DNA from: Theocolax elegans
Lineage: Eukaryota; Arthropoda; Insecta; Hymenoptera; Cerocephalidae
Direction: 5' to 3'
NCBI GenBank assembly: GCA_026168455.1
Contig: CM047431.1
Coordinates: forward strand, 60,098,910 to 60,162,909
DNA: 64,000 nt
Shown here: piece after piece, positions 34,374 through 47,400 of the stretch
Layout of the letters: each line of letters starts with the position of its first letter
Numbering within the stretch: position 1 is the stretch's first letter
The notes under the pieces: model-generated
Told to the model about the DNA's origin: nothing
Databases searched by the model: none
The model's input: the letters and a program-made list of their open reading frames with translations, nothing else
Program-made: the position numbers and the translations under genes

Positions 34374-34672
34374 GATGCTGTACTCAAAAATTAGACATAC
34401 CTTGTATTTTTTTATAAACAAAAAAATTTAAATGATGGAAATGTCCTTTATATTAGGTTTTTATGCATGCGTTTAAACAATATATATAAATATTTACAAT
34501 TTTTATATCGCTAATTAGCGTATAAAGTTAGGATTTGAAGTTTATACCTTCTTAACCTTTTAAACCTTTAATAATACCTTTTAACATTTATGCAAAAAAT
34601 TTAATTAATTATATATAATTTTTGGATTAAAATGTGTAGATCTTTATAATTTGGACCAGATATCCGGTTAAG
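34374..34672. mobile_element. GGATGTCG-type MITE, diverged copy
   Basis: Begins GGATGCTGTACTCAAAAATT, has the shared 'atttttttataaacaaa', and ends 'gtgtagatctttataatttgg' then 'agatatcc'. These landmarks match the family at 35218 and 42807 in order and spacing. Confidence 0.6.
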
Positions 34673-34940
34673 GATAGAGTTAGAACGAAAAAAATATTTC
34701 TTTATTTTTCATCGTAATGACAATTTTGTGGCATATTTGCAGTAAAAATATAATTTATATTTTTCGATAAGATGGAATCATTTTAACGATAATTATGGAG
34801 TGTTAAATTTGTGGAAATGAGTATTTAGTGCTACATGCTCCATGCGTCTTATGAAATCTTGGATTTATTGCAAATTATTTGTGATTGTTCTTTCAAATAA
34901 TGGTTTTAACTTTACATAAGCATTGTTATTCTTGCATAAG

Positions 34941-35164
34941 AAATAGTATATTACATACCATGGCCAGTAAAATAAGAAATGTCTCAGATCACATGTAATT
35001 GTCGGCCGAGGCGAAGTCGAGGTGGACGATCATGTGATCTGAGGCTTTCTTTTTTACTGGCCAAGGTGTGTATACTATTTTTCTGCTCGACGTTGCCGGA
35101 AAACGGCGACTTCGATTCGCGCAGCGGCCGGGAAGTTGCCGCTTTCCGGCCGGAGGGCAGAAAA
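34941..35164. mobile_element. 224-bp two-hairpin repeat, copy 1
   Basis: Hairpin 1: the arm from 'aaatagtata' through 'ggccagtaaaa' to 'ctcagatcacatg' pairs with 'catgtgatctgag', 'ttttactggcc' and 'tatactattttt', around a GC-rich loop with 'ggccgaggcgaagtcgagg'. Hairpin 2: 'ttctgc', 'gccggaaaacggcgacttc' pairs with 'gaagttgccgctttccggc' and 'gcagaa'. Copy 2 at 53270-53493 is the same length, with about six substitutions and no indel. It is GC-rich in an AT-rich setting. Family not recognised. Confidence 0.8.
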
Positions 35165-35217
35165 TATGTTTTCTTCTCTTGTTTGTGTATATACTCGTAT
35201 TTTAAATTGTATTTAAA

Positions 35218-35595
35218 GGAATGTCAGACCCAAGTTACAGGGATCTACAACTTTCAACATAAAAAATATGTTGGAAATATTGATTTAAAAATCTGACAAA
35301 ATTCATGTAGGTTGATTAAAACAAAAGCAAAGGCATAACGTTTCGATTTTTAGAAGAAAAAATGAATTTTTTAATAATAATTAAATAAAGAATTCTCAGT
35401 CGGTAATTATTTGTCTAAAAAGGCATGAATTTTCAACGCCAAATTTAGAATTAAATTACAAATTTAAAATTCTGAATAAATTTGAGTATACTATTTAAAG
35501 CATGCCTAAGGGCATGACATTCAGGATTTTTTAAAAATTTAATTTTTTGTTTATAAAAAAATATTAAAAATGACATTCTGAGTTCGACATCCAAG
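35218..35595. mobile_element. GGATGTCG-type MITE, full copy
   Basis: Starts about 'ggaatgtcagacccaagttac', then 'agggatctac' and 'taatAataattaaataaa', and ends 'gacattctgagttcgacatcc'. The copy at 42807-43210 has the same landmarks in reverse orientation. Both tips are variants of GGATGTCGRRCTCA. No ORF; non-autonomous. Confidence 0.7.
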
Positions 35596-35899
35596 GGGAA
35601 GTTATCCTCTTAAGACATCCAACTTAAGGAAGTTCATTAAGAATGAAATTATTATTTTACCAATAACGGAGAAAAAAACACGTACGCTTACGGTGTTAAT
35701 TTTATAAACACATATATGTATTACACATTCTATAACATGTCGCGATCCTTCCTTCGACTAAAAGGAACAAAAAAAGCGGGTTAGCTATATCATTGACACG
35801 AATGAAAGAAAGAAAGAAAGAAACAAAGTATATAAACAATATAACTGCACGATATATATACACGTATACACACATAAAGAAATACAGATATACCGAGAA

Positions 35900-36145
35900 T
35901 ATACAAGGGAGATAGAGGGGTTTAGCTTCTCTTATCACCCGCCCCCTGACCAATCGTTAGGTAGTCGTAAACGCGCATGCGTCGGATCAACGAGAGTTTT
36001 AAGGGTGGCAACCCCTCAGTACTTGGCCACTAACGCTAGAGCCACGAGGTCCGCGTGTGCGCGATGTTCTAAAAAACAAGGTAAAGTAATAAAAGGAAAG
36101 TAGGATTATACGTAACACACAGGGGGTGAAGCAGGTTCAAGAGGG
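35900..36145 (+). promoter_or_regulatory. Likely promoter and 5' UTR of the homeobox gene
   Basis: GC-rich island just before the ATG. It contains a CCAAT (gaccaatcg, about 35948-35956), an NRF1-like GCGCATGCG (about 35972-35980) and an arthropod initiator-like TCAGTA (36016-36021). No TATA box sits at the usual distance. These are motif matches; no start site is shown. Confidence 0.45.
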
Positions 36146-39100
36146 ATGGCGGGTCCGTATTTGTCACCTCTTGGTCCTCAAGCTGATTTGCTTACCGAGT
36201 ACATGTTTGGACGTCGTCGTCAGGTCAGTGTACGTTTTACTTTTCTTTACCATTAATGGTTTTTCTTTTTCTACTTTTTCTTTTTTTTTTTAATCGGTTT
36301 TCTTTTACCTGTACGGCGAATGCATAATTAATTGTTTTATAGATGTACAGGATTTAAGAGCGATATTCTTAATTATATACTCAATCAGGAAAATTTGTAC
36401 TGAAAAAGAGATAAGTCGATTGATTCGTTTAAATATTTATACGAATACTCGTAAAATAACATTATTTGTAACTAATAAATATTTAAATAAGTTGTCAAAT
36501 AGAGTATATATATCTACTTTTCAATTAAAATTTTTTTCATCTTAATATTTTAATTACCTTAATAATTATCAACAAAGACACACTTCATTTTTTCTCAGTG
36601 CGGCATACTATTAAACGATACTGCTAAAATACAGTTGAATTATCTTACGCAAAAGAAATTTTAGTACAATTGGTATACGAATAAGATCAAGCCTATTCCT
36701 CTAAATTATAGGCGAACCGTTTGACATTGAACACATTAACTAAGATTCTGGAGCATATTTAAGAATGATTTTCCTATATAGAAGAATCAATTTTTTTCTG
36801 TGTAGTATATAGAAAAATAGTCATATAATGGCCGCATTACTCGATCTTATTATACTTGCGAAAATGTAAAAACTCGTTCAAAAATTCGAAACACGAATCG
36901 TACATAAATGATACGCTCGACATTTATATTAATTAATTTAATTACATTTTATTGTAGACTATTGTAATAAAATATTTTTCAATAATTAATCAAATATATT
37001 TAGAGTTTACGTTTAGAAAATATATTTGACTACGCTCTGCAATGAAATTTATAAATTATATACTAAACATGCAAGTGAAACTGATTAATCTTTTTCATTG
37101 TAACATTATTTTCCATGTATAATTAAATTAATATCTACAATGACCCTACGTTATTATAAATTATGATATTGTTGTTTATGGGAAGGTATAATAATTTACA
37201 AAAATAATGCTGAACTATTGCGAAGAATAAAATGTAGAATACTTAAATATAAAGGATATGTTAAACTCGGAAAATGATTATTTTTTGTAATCCCGAACGT
37301 CAGGCTCTCAGGTACGTTTTAAATAATATATACCCAAATTTTTCTAAATTTTTACATCGATAAGTTGTTTGGAAAGTTTGTTTTTTTTCATCAACCAAAT
37401 ATAATTTATTCAATTAATTCAAATAAAAACTTTAGTCGATATATCTAAAGTGCAGCAATTTTTACATTTATATATATAAAAATGCAAGTGCGCCACCTTT
37501 GATTTTTTCATCCAAAAGTCCAAAAGAAAGCTTGGAGCAATACCTTTCAAATGGTCTGTAGCATTTTTATGGCCTTCAATTCTGCAAAAAGTTATGATAA
37601 TTTAAAGAAAGACAAAAAATTCACAAAAATTAACATGGTATTTCCCATTTAAATTTTTAAAAAAATTTCGTCTTTCTTTAAATTATCATAACTTTTTACA
37701 GAATTGAAGGCCATAAAAATGCTACAGATCATTTGAAAGGTATTGCTCCAAGCTTTCTTTTGGACTTTTGGATAAAAAAATCAATTGTGGCGAAGTTAGA
37801 TTTTTTTCAAGTTGAATATTGACATGTAGTTTATCTAACATTTACCTTGAAATTAGAAATTCTAACCCAGAAGGATAAATTCTAGACATAATTAGCAACG
37901 AATGTTACATATAATGTTCTATAGTAAAAGTTGATAGATTTTGAGTTAAATAGTGATGAACCCAGCTGGTGTTGAAAAATATGCTAATTTCGACATTCCG
38001 TTTGATCGTGAAAGTTACAAAATAAAATCTTAGAAGACATTTCGAAATTTCAATGAAAAAAAAAACAGTTGACCCGATTATTCAAAAATTATTAATAAAA
38101 TTAATTTTTATTCAAAAATCAAAACCTCAGGCTATCTCTTACGTTTTAAGTTATATCTGTATAAATTTTTGGAATTAAATAGTGTAGATTCCTGTAATTT
38201 GGATCCAACATCCCCTCTTAAAATTAATAAGTAAAAACACTTAATTAAGAATGATCAATTAAACATACGTCAGGATATTACTTATACATATACTTTATCA
38301 TATATTTCGAATGATAGTAAAATCTCAAATCACTCTGAATTTAAGTAAATCAAATACAACAAAAAATTAAAAATCTGGATTAAAAAGTATATTAATAAAT
38401 TTGAATGTTTATTACTACATATTACAAAACTGTAAGTTATTTTAAATATTACATTTATGTTTTAATTACAGTTTTTAGTTAATTTTTTATTTCTAATTTA
38501 CAAATTATTTTTTAAAGGCACTGCTCTGTGTCCGTAAACTGACAAAAAATAAACCTTTACTATAAAGTTACCATGTATTTCTTCATATGCAAGACATTTT
38601 TATCTTATATGAAACTTATGGTAGATCATTCGTTATAAGAAATATTCATTTTCAAATATTCTTTTCTCTCGGTGCAGTATTTACCTTAATTTACAAATGC
38701 TTCTACTGGCTTAAACGAATGAATAAATAAATAAAATTTTATTTAATGCTCACATCTTTCATATATTTTATTAGAATATTTTTTTAAGCAAAAGCGCAAA
38801 AGAATATATGTACGCGCCGTAAATTAAAATTAAACTCGTGAAATGCATATGAAAATTTATAATTTTGCGTAAGCGTAAATTATAACGCACGTATTAACGT
38901 GCACCTTGTGTGCTAAAATAAAGTTTGTAGAATTAAATATTAAAATTTTTTATAAATTATAAACTTTTATGTATAAATTATAATTGTAATTTATATGTGA
39001 ACGTGATTTATATATAAGATGAAAAATTTTTTTAGCGAAGTTTAATAACAGCTAAACGTTTAAAATTTGATTGGTATTGTTACAGAGACGTAATCGCACG

Positions 39101-42100
39101 ACTTTTACACCGCAACAGTTACAAGAGTTAGAATCACTATTTCAAAAAACGCATTATCCCGATGTATTTCTGAGGGAAGAGGTTGCATTGAGAATTTCAC
39201 TCTCGGAAGCCCGGGTACAGGTGAGTTAATAATCTTTCCCTTATTTATTTTCGTTATCGCATGTATTTTGTGTGCCTTGTTGAAAATAACAAGGAAACGA
39301 CTTTATTTTTTGTATTTACTAAGGTACAATTTTTTTTGTTGCTTTTGTCATCATCCACGAGGTAATATTTAAGCGATTTTTTGTAAATTAACTAAAAAAA
39401 TATTTACAATATAGTAGTTAATTAACTAAAATCGTTTGAAATTCTTACTAAATTTGTTTATTTAATTGTAATTTGGAATACCTATTTTGCAAAAGAATAT
39501 TGATTTTCTTAAATTTGTAAATATTTTAATTTTGATATTACCTCGCAGAATTCCATAATTGTACGTGCAAGAACCCTAGTAGAATTTTGAGCATAATTGA
39601 AACGGTTTTTAAGCCAGAAAATGACGAATTAGCATAAAATGCTCAAAATATGATCCTAATATGATCAAATTACAAATTTTGTCTAACCTTAAAATGCTCA
39701 ATTTCTACTAGGGAAGAGGTGAATTTAATATTTCTTTATGAAAAAATTTTAGTCTGAATTTTTTATTAAAATTAAGATAATTTAAATATTTTAAATATTT
39801 TTTTTAAAGGAGAACACAGATTCGATATTTATAAAATATTTCTAAGTTTCAAACAAGTATTTTTTTAACAAAATATATTATTGAATTCACTTATCTCTTT
39901 TTTCTTATAATACTTTAGTGTTTAGTTATTTAAATTATTATGTTTTTCTTTTTTAAATTGAATCTTTTTATACGGTTAGATTTTAGTTTTTACCAGCAGT
40001 ATGAGCAGATAATTTGGTTTATATCTATAGGGATTACATCATTTTTGTAATTTTTTAACTGGTCAATAAATAAATAAATATTCAATGTTTTTCAGTGTAG
40101 TTTTATAATGAATGAGTGACCACCTCGTGTCAATCCAAGTTAATTGAATCATGATTATTCCTTAGAAAAATGGAATATACCTACTGTGTCTATTTATACA
40201 TATATTGTCCCGCATAGCGACTAAATGTGATAAGAAGGAGTCGGGTGCCCGAAGCAAAGAGCAGACGAATGTAAGCGATATGTTAAGCATCTCGCGACTA
40301 TAGCCTTGTGGTCAAGGGTCGAATCTCGTAATTCAACGGTGCGTCGTATATAACGTGGGTTCGCATTCCATCGTCCACTCCTATCATATTTTTTCACATG
40401 TATAACGATATATAAATATGTGAAATTAATTTAATCTTCCGGGAAGAAATAGAGTGACCTTTGACTTGATTCATTTGTCCTATTTACGCTCGTTATACGT
40501 GCTAAATAATAGAATTTGAACTTATGTATAAGGAATTGTGATATTCCAAAAAATAGTATGTCAGTATTAATTATAGAATAGGTCGCTTTTTTAAAAAAAA
40601 TTTGTTATAACGCTTATCCATTTACTTTGAAGATTATCTACAAATTTTTTAAATATTTTTTTATATCCAAGTGAATGAGATTTTGGGGTAACCACAAACC
40701 TCGATATGTATACCTCTTGTCATATCGACGAACAGTAATTATTTATTATTAATTAATTTAAAATTAATTATTACGATAAATTTGCTTCTTAAGCTTTTTT
40801 TTGATCAATTAGACATCGTGTATATGAATTTGGTTTAAATTTTATAGTTTCATATTTTACCTATACAATTTTCGGTTTTACATAGGTATATATATAGATC
40901 TTTGTAATTTGCATATTACATCATCGTTAAAGAATATAATAATACATTGAAGATTGTTTCGAAAAATAGAGAATTTTATCTTTGGTTTGCGTATAGATTG
41001 TGTGTAGATTAACAGCAAATAATTGGTGTATCAATTTTTTCTTAGATTCGGACACAATTAGCGTCTATTACGATTTTTATTTCGATTCAAACGCGATGTA
41101 CGATATTTATAATTTATTAAAATTTTTTGTTAAAGAGTATATCTTTGGGTTATTATTATTTATTACCGATACTACTTCTTTAAAGTAACATAATGCGTGT
41201 GTTTATTTTTAAATTGTATTTAATGTGTTCACGAAGATTCCTAAATTAAATTATTTAGAGTTTGAAAGCTCTTATAGGTTACTACTTCTCTATCAACTTA
41301 CTATTTTATTTCTTTTTTATTTGATCCGTGTTAACAAGTAAATTTAACAAAGTGATCATATTTTTGAAAGTGAAACTTGAAAATTTAATAAACTAATGAT
41401 AATTTTGCTTCAAAAACTGTTTGTGATCGGTATACTCATTGAATAAACCTAAATGTTATTTGCATTTCCAGGGATAAGTTTATTTTACTTTATTTCGTTT
41501 TACAATTACATTTTTTATTTTGTACAATTTTTTTTTATACATGACGTCTCTACATAACTACGTTAACAAACCGTCATAACACCGCATTTCTAGCATACAA
41601 TTAAAAACAGAGTGTGAAAGTATAAGAAATAGTAATTAAAGAATAGAAACCGTACTTAAGATAATTCCCTGCGTATTTAGACATTTTTTGTGGTTTTTCT
41701 ACCATACATTACTTTTTCGCACTTTATTTTACTTTTTCTTACATTTAATCGCTATTTTTTATCTTATTTTTTTATTGCAAATGAGTAAAGTCATGGATGA
41801 AATAATAAAATAAAGTAATTACAAGGCAAAAAAGTAAAAAATGTAAAAATTAGTACTATAATTAAAAGTATAACAAACTATACAAATGACAAAGTAAAAA
41901 GATAGGAAAAGTAAGAAAGTGATAAAAGTGTTCAAAATCAGATAACTGTTACCATTTTCTATGTTTTTTTTAACATATTACACGATCGAACTCTGTTACT
42001 TTTTTATTATTATATTACCGTTTTATTCTTTTTTGTCCGTTATGAAAGCTAACAAATATTGTGAATCTTTCGATGACATATATGTATGACGTTAATTGGT

Positions 42101-43999
42101 TATTATAGGTATGGTTCCAAAATCGTCGTGCAAAATGGCGGAAACAGGCAAGGTTACAATTGCTACAAGACGCTTGGCGAATGCGATGCTTGGGTTTAGG
42201 TACCGCGGCACCGCTGCTCCTGCGACCACCTCCACCAGGTATACAAGACCGTACGGACGGTTCGTCACCACCACCACCGCCACCGCCGTCGCAGCCACCA
42301 TCCTCCCAACCGCAACCACCATCGGCGCCTATTCATCCACCGGGATCCCAACCACCCAGTGATAAAATTATATCGGATGCTACTCCCATACCGACCATAT
42401 GTCGAGATTATAGGATTTTACCGGCACCTCATGGGTGAGATATATTTACGTACATTTATATACCTGGTGATTCGTGTAATCTTATGTATTTTCATACAAA
42501 ATAATATTAAAATTATTAAAATACAATGAAGAATTGATAATGAAGCACAAAATAGCTAATATATCGACTTTTGTAATTCTTAACTGGTTAATAAATATAT
42601 ACATAAGTAAAATATGAAAATCGACATAATTCTAAGATTCGCTCAAGATTTGATCTGTGTATGAAAAATTTGTAGAGAAAGTTTAGACCGCGCGTACAAA
42701 AGGAATCGATTTTTTAAAAGAAAAAATCTTTTTTAATAAATACTGTAATAAACATAACGATTGATCTATAATTTCCAATGGAAAATTGAAATCAGAAATT
42801 TGCATAAAGGGATGTCGGGCTTAGAAAAATAGTCATTTTTAATATTTTTTTTATAAACAAAGAAATAAATTTCTAAAATAACTCTGAACTGATATATTTG
42901 TAATTTAATTATGATTTTTGCGTTCAAAATTCATGCCTTTTTAGACAAATAATTACCGACTGTAATACTTACGTCGCTGATTAGCACCAGTTTAAGAGCA
43001 TAAAAAGAACGACGTTAGAATAATAAATAAAATTACCGATCGAAAATTGTTTATTCAATTATTATTAACACATTTATTTTTTCTTAAAACATCAATACGT
43101 CATTCCCTCATTTTTGTTTCAAACTATACCCATATGAATTTTGTTCAGATTTTTATGATAATTTTTATGTTCAAAGGTGTAGATCCCCGTAACTTGAGTC
43201 CGACATCCTGTTAACAAAATAGGTATATCATAGGTTATAACTAATCATCATTTATTGATTGTTAAAAATATTCTTAGGTTCTACCTAAAGAATCCTTGGT
43301 TAGTAGCCCAAAAACTCTATACAAATTACAAATTAAGAAATCGAAAAAATTTAAATACGTTGTTAAAAAATATAATTTTACACAAGTATTCTTCCAAAAA
43401 AAATTCTTTAATTTATAAAAAGTAAAAAAAGCCAATCTTTAAAGATTCGAAAAGTCATTGTCTAATCGAAGGTGAAACAATTTTTTCTATATAAATGATC
43501 GGTAAATTGGGGTTAATTATATATAACCAATAAAATATATCGAGTATTTCTTATATTTATTTTAGATCATAATTTAATTATTTAAATTCAATTACTAACC
43601 TCCAATTTTGTTGTAAAATAAAAAAGTTCAAACTCGAGATCGATACTAATATTCGAATAAAAATTATCAATAATCATTTTTTGGTGCAGGTACACGTTAC
43701 CACGTGAAAAATCCCCGGACCGCCAGCGGTGCGGTTGCAGCTCGCCATCTACGAGTCCCCCGATGTCATCGTCCCCGGAATGCGAGCAACGTCCACCCCA
43801 AGAAGCTGAAATCGATTTAACCATGAAAGCTGGTATTCGTGCTCATACGACTCTAGGAGTACCACCACATCAGCTGTTTCACCATCTCGCTACGCATCAT
43901 CACCTCCAACACATTCATCAACCCGCGGATTTAAGTCCACCGGGTTCGAGATCGCCTGACGAACCTTTGGACGTTACCCTCAACGGACCAAAGAAGTAA
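36146..43999 (+). CDS. Paired-like (Q50) homeodomain transcription factor, four coding exons, 282 aa
   Basis: Nuclear sequence-specific DNA-binding regulator. Exons: 36146-36223, 39086-39220, 42109-42434, 43690-43999; every intron is GT-AG and the frame is kept throughout (26 codons, 45 codons, then a split Gly codon). The homeodomain covers about residues 26-85: [19 protein letters not shown], helix 3 with [13 protein letters not shown], and Gln at position 50 (paired-like class, not Pax-type Ser50 or bicoid-type Lys50). Intron 2 falls exactly between homeodomain residues 46 and 47, a typical site for the class. Right after it comes [18 protein letters not shown], a distinctive tail, then a Pro-rich stretch (about 112-150), EIDLTMKAG (about 207-215) and a His-rich part. 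No OAR motif or paired domain was seen. From memory it is closest to the insect family of Drosophila CG11294, expected to act in neural development; unverified. Start: the only ATG in frame after the GC-rich leader. Confidence 0.93.
37491..37792. repeat. 302-bp near-perfect palindrome in intron 1 of the homeobox gene
   Basis: The left arm (from 'cgccacctttgattttttc' through 'ccaaaagaaagcttggagca' and 'ggccttcaattctg' to 'ttatgataatttaaagaaag') is repeated as reverse complement to 37792, around a ~50-base loop. Arms are about 125 bp with few mismatches. No ORF. It would be transcribed with the gene and fold into a long hairpin before splicing. Probably a foldback transposon copy. Confidence 0.8.
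38150..38216. mobile_element. End fragment of GGATGTCG-type MITE in intron 1
   Basis: 'gtgtagattcctgtaatttgg' followed by 'atccaacatcc' matches the terminal part of the copies at 34374 and 42807. The other end was not located. Confidence 0.4.
39569..39714. mobile_element. Short MITE with CCCTAGTAGAA ends, in intron 2
   Basis: 'ccctagtagaattttgagca' at the left is mirrored by 'tgctcaatttctactaggg' at the right, 146 bp in all. The tip resembles that of the larger element at 59386 (CCGAGTAGAAAT). No ORF; lies in the intron between the two homeobox exons. Confidence 0.65.
42807..43210. mobile_element. GGATGTCG-type MITE in intron 3, reverse orientation
   Basis: Starts 'ggatgtcgggcttagaaaaa', continues 'gtcatttttaatattttttttataaac', and ends 'gtgtagatccccgtaacttg' then 'agtccgacatcc'. 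It is the reverse-orientation counterpart of 35218-35595, so two copies face each other across most of the homeobox gene. Confidence 0.7.
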
Positions 44000-44470
44000 C
44001 TTTGTTTTTTCGAACATCCAGATATCACTTTTATTCGATTGTACGCGTCGTTTGAATCGTTGACCCAAGTAAAAAAGGTAGTTTGGTGATTAACACGTCA
44101 CACCCATTATATAGCCAAAACAAAGAAATGATTCAGGCATTTCGAAAGTGAGCTTCGTATTTTCTCTTGATTTTTTCTTTCGATGTCTTGTTCTATTTTT
44201 CTTTTTTTTTTAACTAAAATAAAAAATAACTCCTTTGAGGAATGTCAACGATGAGAAGAGCGAAAAGAAAAAAGAAACGAATTTGTTCGCATATATATTT
44301 ATTAACTGTTTTTATAATGAATAACGATAATTTTACGTAAACCCGCTAAATGTAATTAAGACGAGGGGGGGGGGGGGAGAGGAGGAAAAAGAGCGAATGA
44401 ATCTGATTATTCTCTTAAAAGTGTAGAATGAACGGAATGTTTGTAAGTATATAATACAAATAAAAACGTT
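44000..44470 (+). other. Probable 3' UTR and poly(A) signal of the homeobox gene
   Basis: Directly follows the TAA. The first AATAAA on this strand is at 44459-44464, and another follows near 44686. A run of about 13 G sits at 44366-44378. The transcript end is inferred. Confidence 0.45.
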
Positions 44471-47400
44471 TCGCCATCAATTGTAGATTATTGAATATGT
44501 ATAAATATATATATAGTTAAGTAATTTTAAATTTAAAAAAGAAAAATGTAGGAAAAATGTACTCGTCTCTAAGATACAACATTTTCTTTGAAATTAAATT
44601 ATTTTTTATTGAACGATGCCTTGGGGGTAGATGTTGATTAAATGTAGAAATAAATGACATTTGTGATAAAAGTATAGGTTATTCGAATAAAACTTGAGAT
44701 AAATTTGAAATTAAGTTTTATATATAAATAGAAGATTTTTTGAAATTCCATATGAAAAACTTAAATGTTTCTTCAATGGGTATTACCTACCTAAATTATT
44801 AGTTACATCAAAAACCAAATGTTCAAGCTATTTCAATTCTTACTACAAATTTTATTATCCAATAATCAGTAATTTCATTACTGTTATCTTTTTTTATTGG
44901 GAATTATTAAAAAATTGTATAAAAAATCAGAATAAAATATTAAAATATGGAGGTAAAGCGGAGAACTTAGGACTGATGAAATTAAATATCTAAGTATTAA
45001 AAGGTTATAAAATATTGAAAACACATAGACCTTCTAAGTTTAACAATACTTGGATATTTAATTTTTGATTCATTGATCCCAAATGAAACCTACAACGAGT
45101 CATATTTTTCAGAAAAATGATTAAAACATGTTTTCTTATTTAATTACGCAATACTAAATAATTATATTTAAATTTTTTAAGGGTGGGGCACCAAGGTCAA
45201 TTTTATTATTAAGTTCACCTCCATACTGTATCAACGAAGATAAACAAAAAATGGAAGTATTAATTTATAAAATATGTTATAGGATTTGAAAAATTAATCT
45301 CGATATAAAATATCAGACGAAAAAATACAATCGCGTATTCAATTCAATCCCTCATCACTACAAATATGAAGCGTAATAATCGTTTTTTTGGTAACGAATT
45401 AAATCAATACAAAAATGTCTTAGTCTGAAATTTTGTACCGAGATTACTTGGTTGTAAACGAAGGCGCGTCTTCTTCTACTTCTTCCAATTCAATAATATT
45501 TTATAAATTATAACTAAATTGTATACCTCGGAATCGATAAGGTACGGAGAATAAAAGTTGACTTTGGCACCTAATTCATGATACTATTAATAAAAAAAAT
45601 CTTGAACATCAAAGAGATAGTTTAAAATGTAATTACTTAATTTCAAATTAATGTCGACTCCTTTTTGAAAATATTATTATTCTTATTATGCAACTGCCAT
45701 TTATTTCAATATTTAATCACTATCTATACACCCACTTAGTTAAATTGTATACTTATGTAAATCCTAAAATATCCTTTTATATTGTTTAATAATTCGAATA
45801 GTACCTTTTACGGTCGAAAGGTATACATATACAATTGAGGGATTAAAATCAACTTGAGAAATAATAAATGCTAGATAACAAAGAAATAAGTCATCGAATA
45901 ATAAAACACGTCGATAAAGGTAGAGTTTGTAATAAATTTTATTTTTCGACGGCATAAGGTAAATGTAAACGTTAAGCTGTGTATCATATAACATTAAACG
46001 CATATAAAAAGTAAGGACAAATAGAAATAAATTTTATAAAAAGAAGAAAAGAAGTTGAACAAAAAAGAATCCAACGTCACAGTGAAATTTTCATATGTAT
46101 GTGTAGACACGGGAAACATTGACATTGCGATCGTGAACAGAATAAAAGGACCTCACCAAAAAAATGTTGAACAATTTTTTTTTAATAACGTTGTTGTCGA
46201 ATTGTAATCAAAACTGTACGTGTTACATTTGTTTCTTTTATAACTGTGAATTTTTGTCGATATAATCGATAACGAACATATAGTTAATGAGAGACGGAGG
46301 GGTGTTTTTATTTTTGTTATTCAATGATTTGATAAATAATCAAATATTTTTCAACAAGTTCATGTGTATTTTCAATTTTTTTACGGTACAGAGAGATCGA
46401 TATTTACGTATCATCGGAATCGGAAGAAAAAATAATGACTCGAATACCAAAGTTACATATTTATCATTCGTATATATATATCGAGTTGTACACAATGACG
46501 AATTTTGACATTTTAATCGATGATAATTGCCTTTTATGCAATAAATCGCAAAGAGAAACAAATGGAGATTGATTTATTTCACGGAAAACCTCATGTCTGT
46601 ATATAAAGGAGCGTATTTTATACAATACGATCGCATTTTAATTCGAGTAATTTATTGAACGCAACTGCAATGTAATACGAATACGTCGAAGAAAAAAAGA
46701 AATATATGGAACGATTCGTAGCTAAAATTTTCTATTAGTTGTTACCCTGCAAGCATGGTAGAAGTAGAACGGATTTTTCTTTTCTGGAAAAATTTACCTA
46801 TAGTTTTCGCATAAAATAACACATCTGCAAGAATAAATTTTACTATGCTGCGGGATAAAATTTATCAAAAAAACACAGTTCATCCGAACGTTTACCATGT
46901 TTACAGAGTAAAAAGTATTAGATATTTTTCACCGTGTATACGTAAATCAAAATTTAAAGCGTCATCACCGTCGAAAAAGAAAAAACTTGAACTTAACGAT
47001 CCAAAAATGAAAACCCAAAATTATACTTTGAAAGATTAAAAGAAGAAGGGAAAAAGCGAAAGAATCCAAGTATTTTATATAGCCAACTATACCATACTGT
47101 AAATACACGTGCACTAGGCAAACAAGATAAAAAAAAAATAAGCATAAATGCGATTAGCGAATTAACTGCGTAAAATGTACACACACATGTTTCGCTTGAG
47201 TTACGACAATTTTTTCACATGTAACACAGTCAAAACACCGAGAGAGCTGCCGATTAATCACGTCGATTTGTAACCACATGCGTATGAATAAAATTTTGTC
47301 GCCGAGGCAAGAAAATCCTTGTACAATTTCATTTTCTTTGTTTTCTTAATTCTACTTCTTTTTTTGCAGCAGAGTGGTAAACGGATGTGTTCATCGATCA

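Noticed and set aside
40250..40385. Possible tRNA-derived SINE around 'tagccttgtggtcaaggg' and 'gggttcgcattcc'
   Set aside because: Box spacing is too long for a tRNA and no second copy was seen in the window.
42092..42438. Alternative frames of 88 and 76 aa over homeobox exon 3
   Set aside because: Shadows of the real exon; only the frame with [10 protein letters not shown] is coherent with its neighbours in splice phase.
44366..44378. Poly-G run as a G-quadruplex regulatory site
   Set aside because: A single homopolymer run in a probable 3' UTR; more likely replication slippage or sequencing noise.
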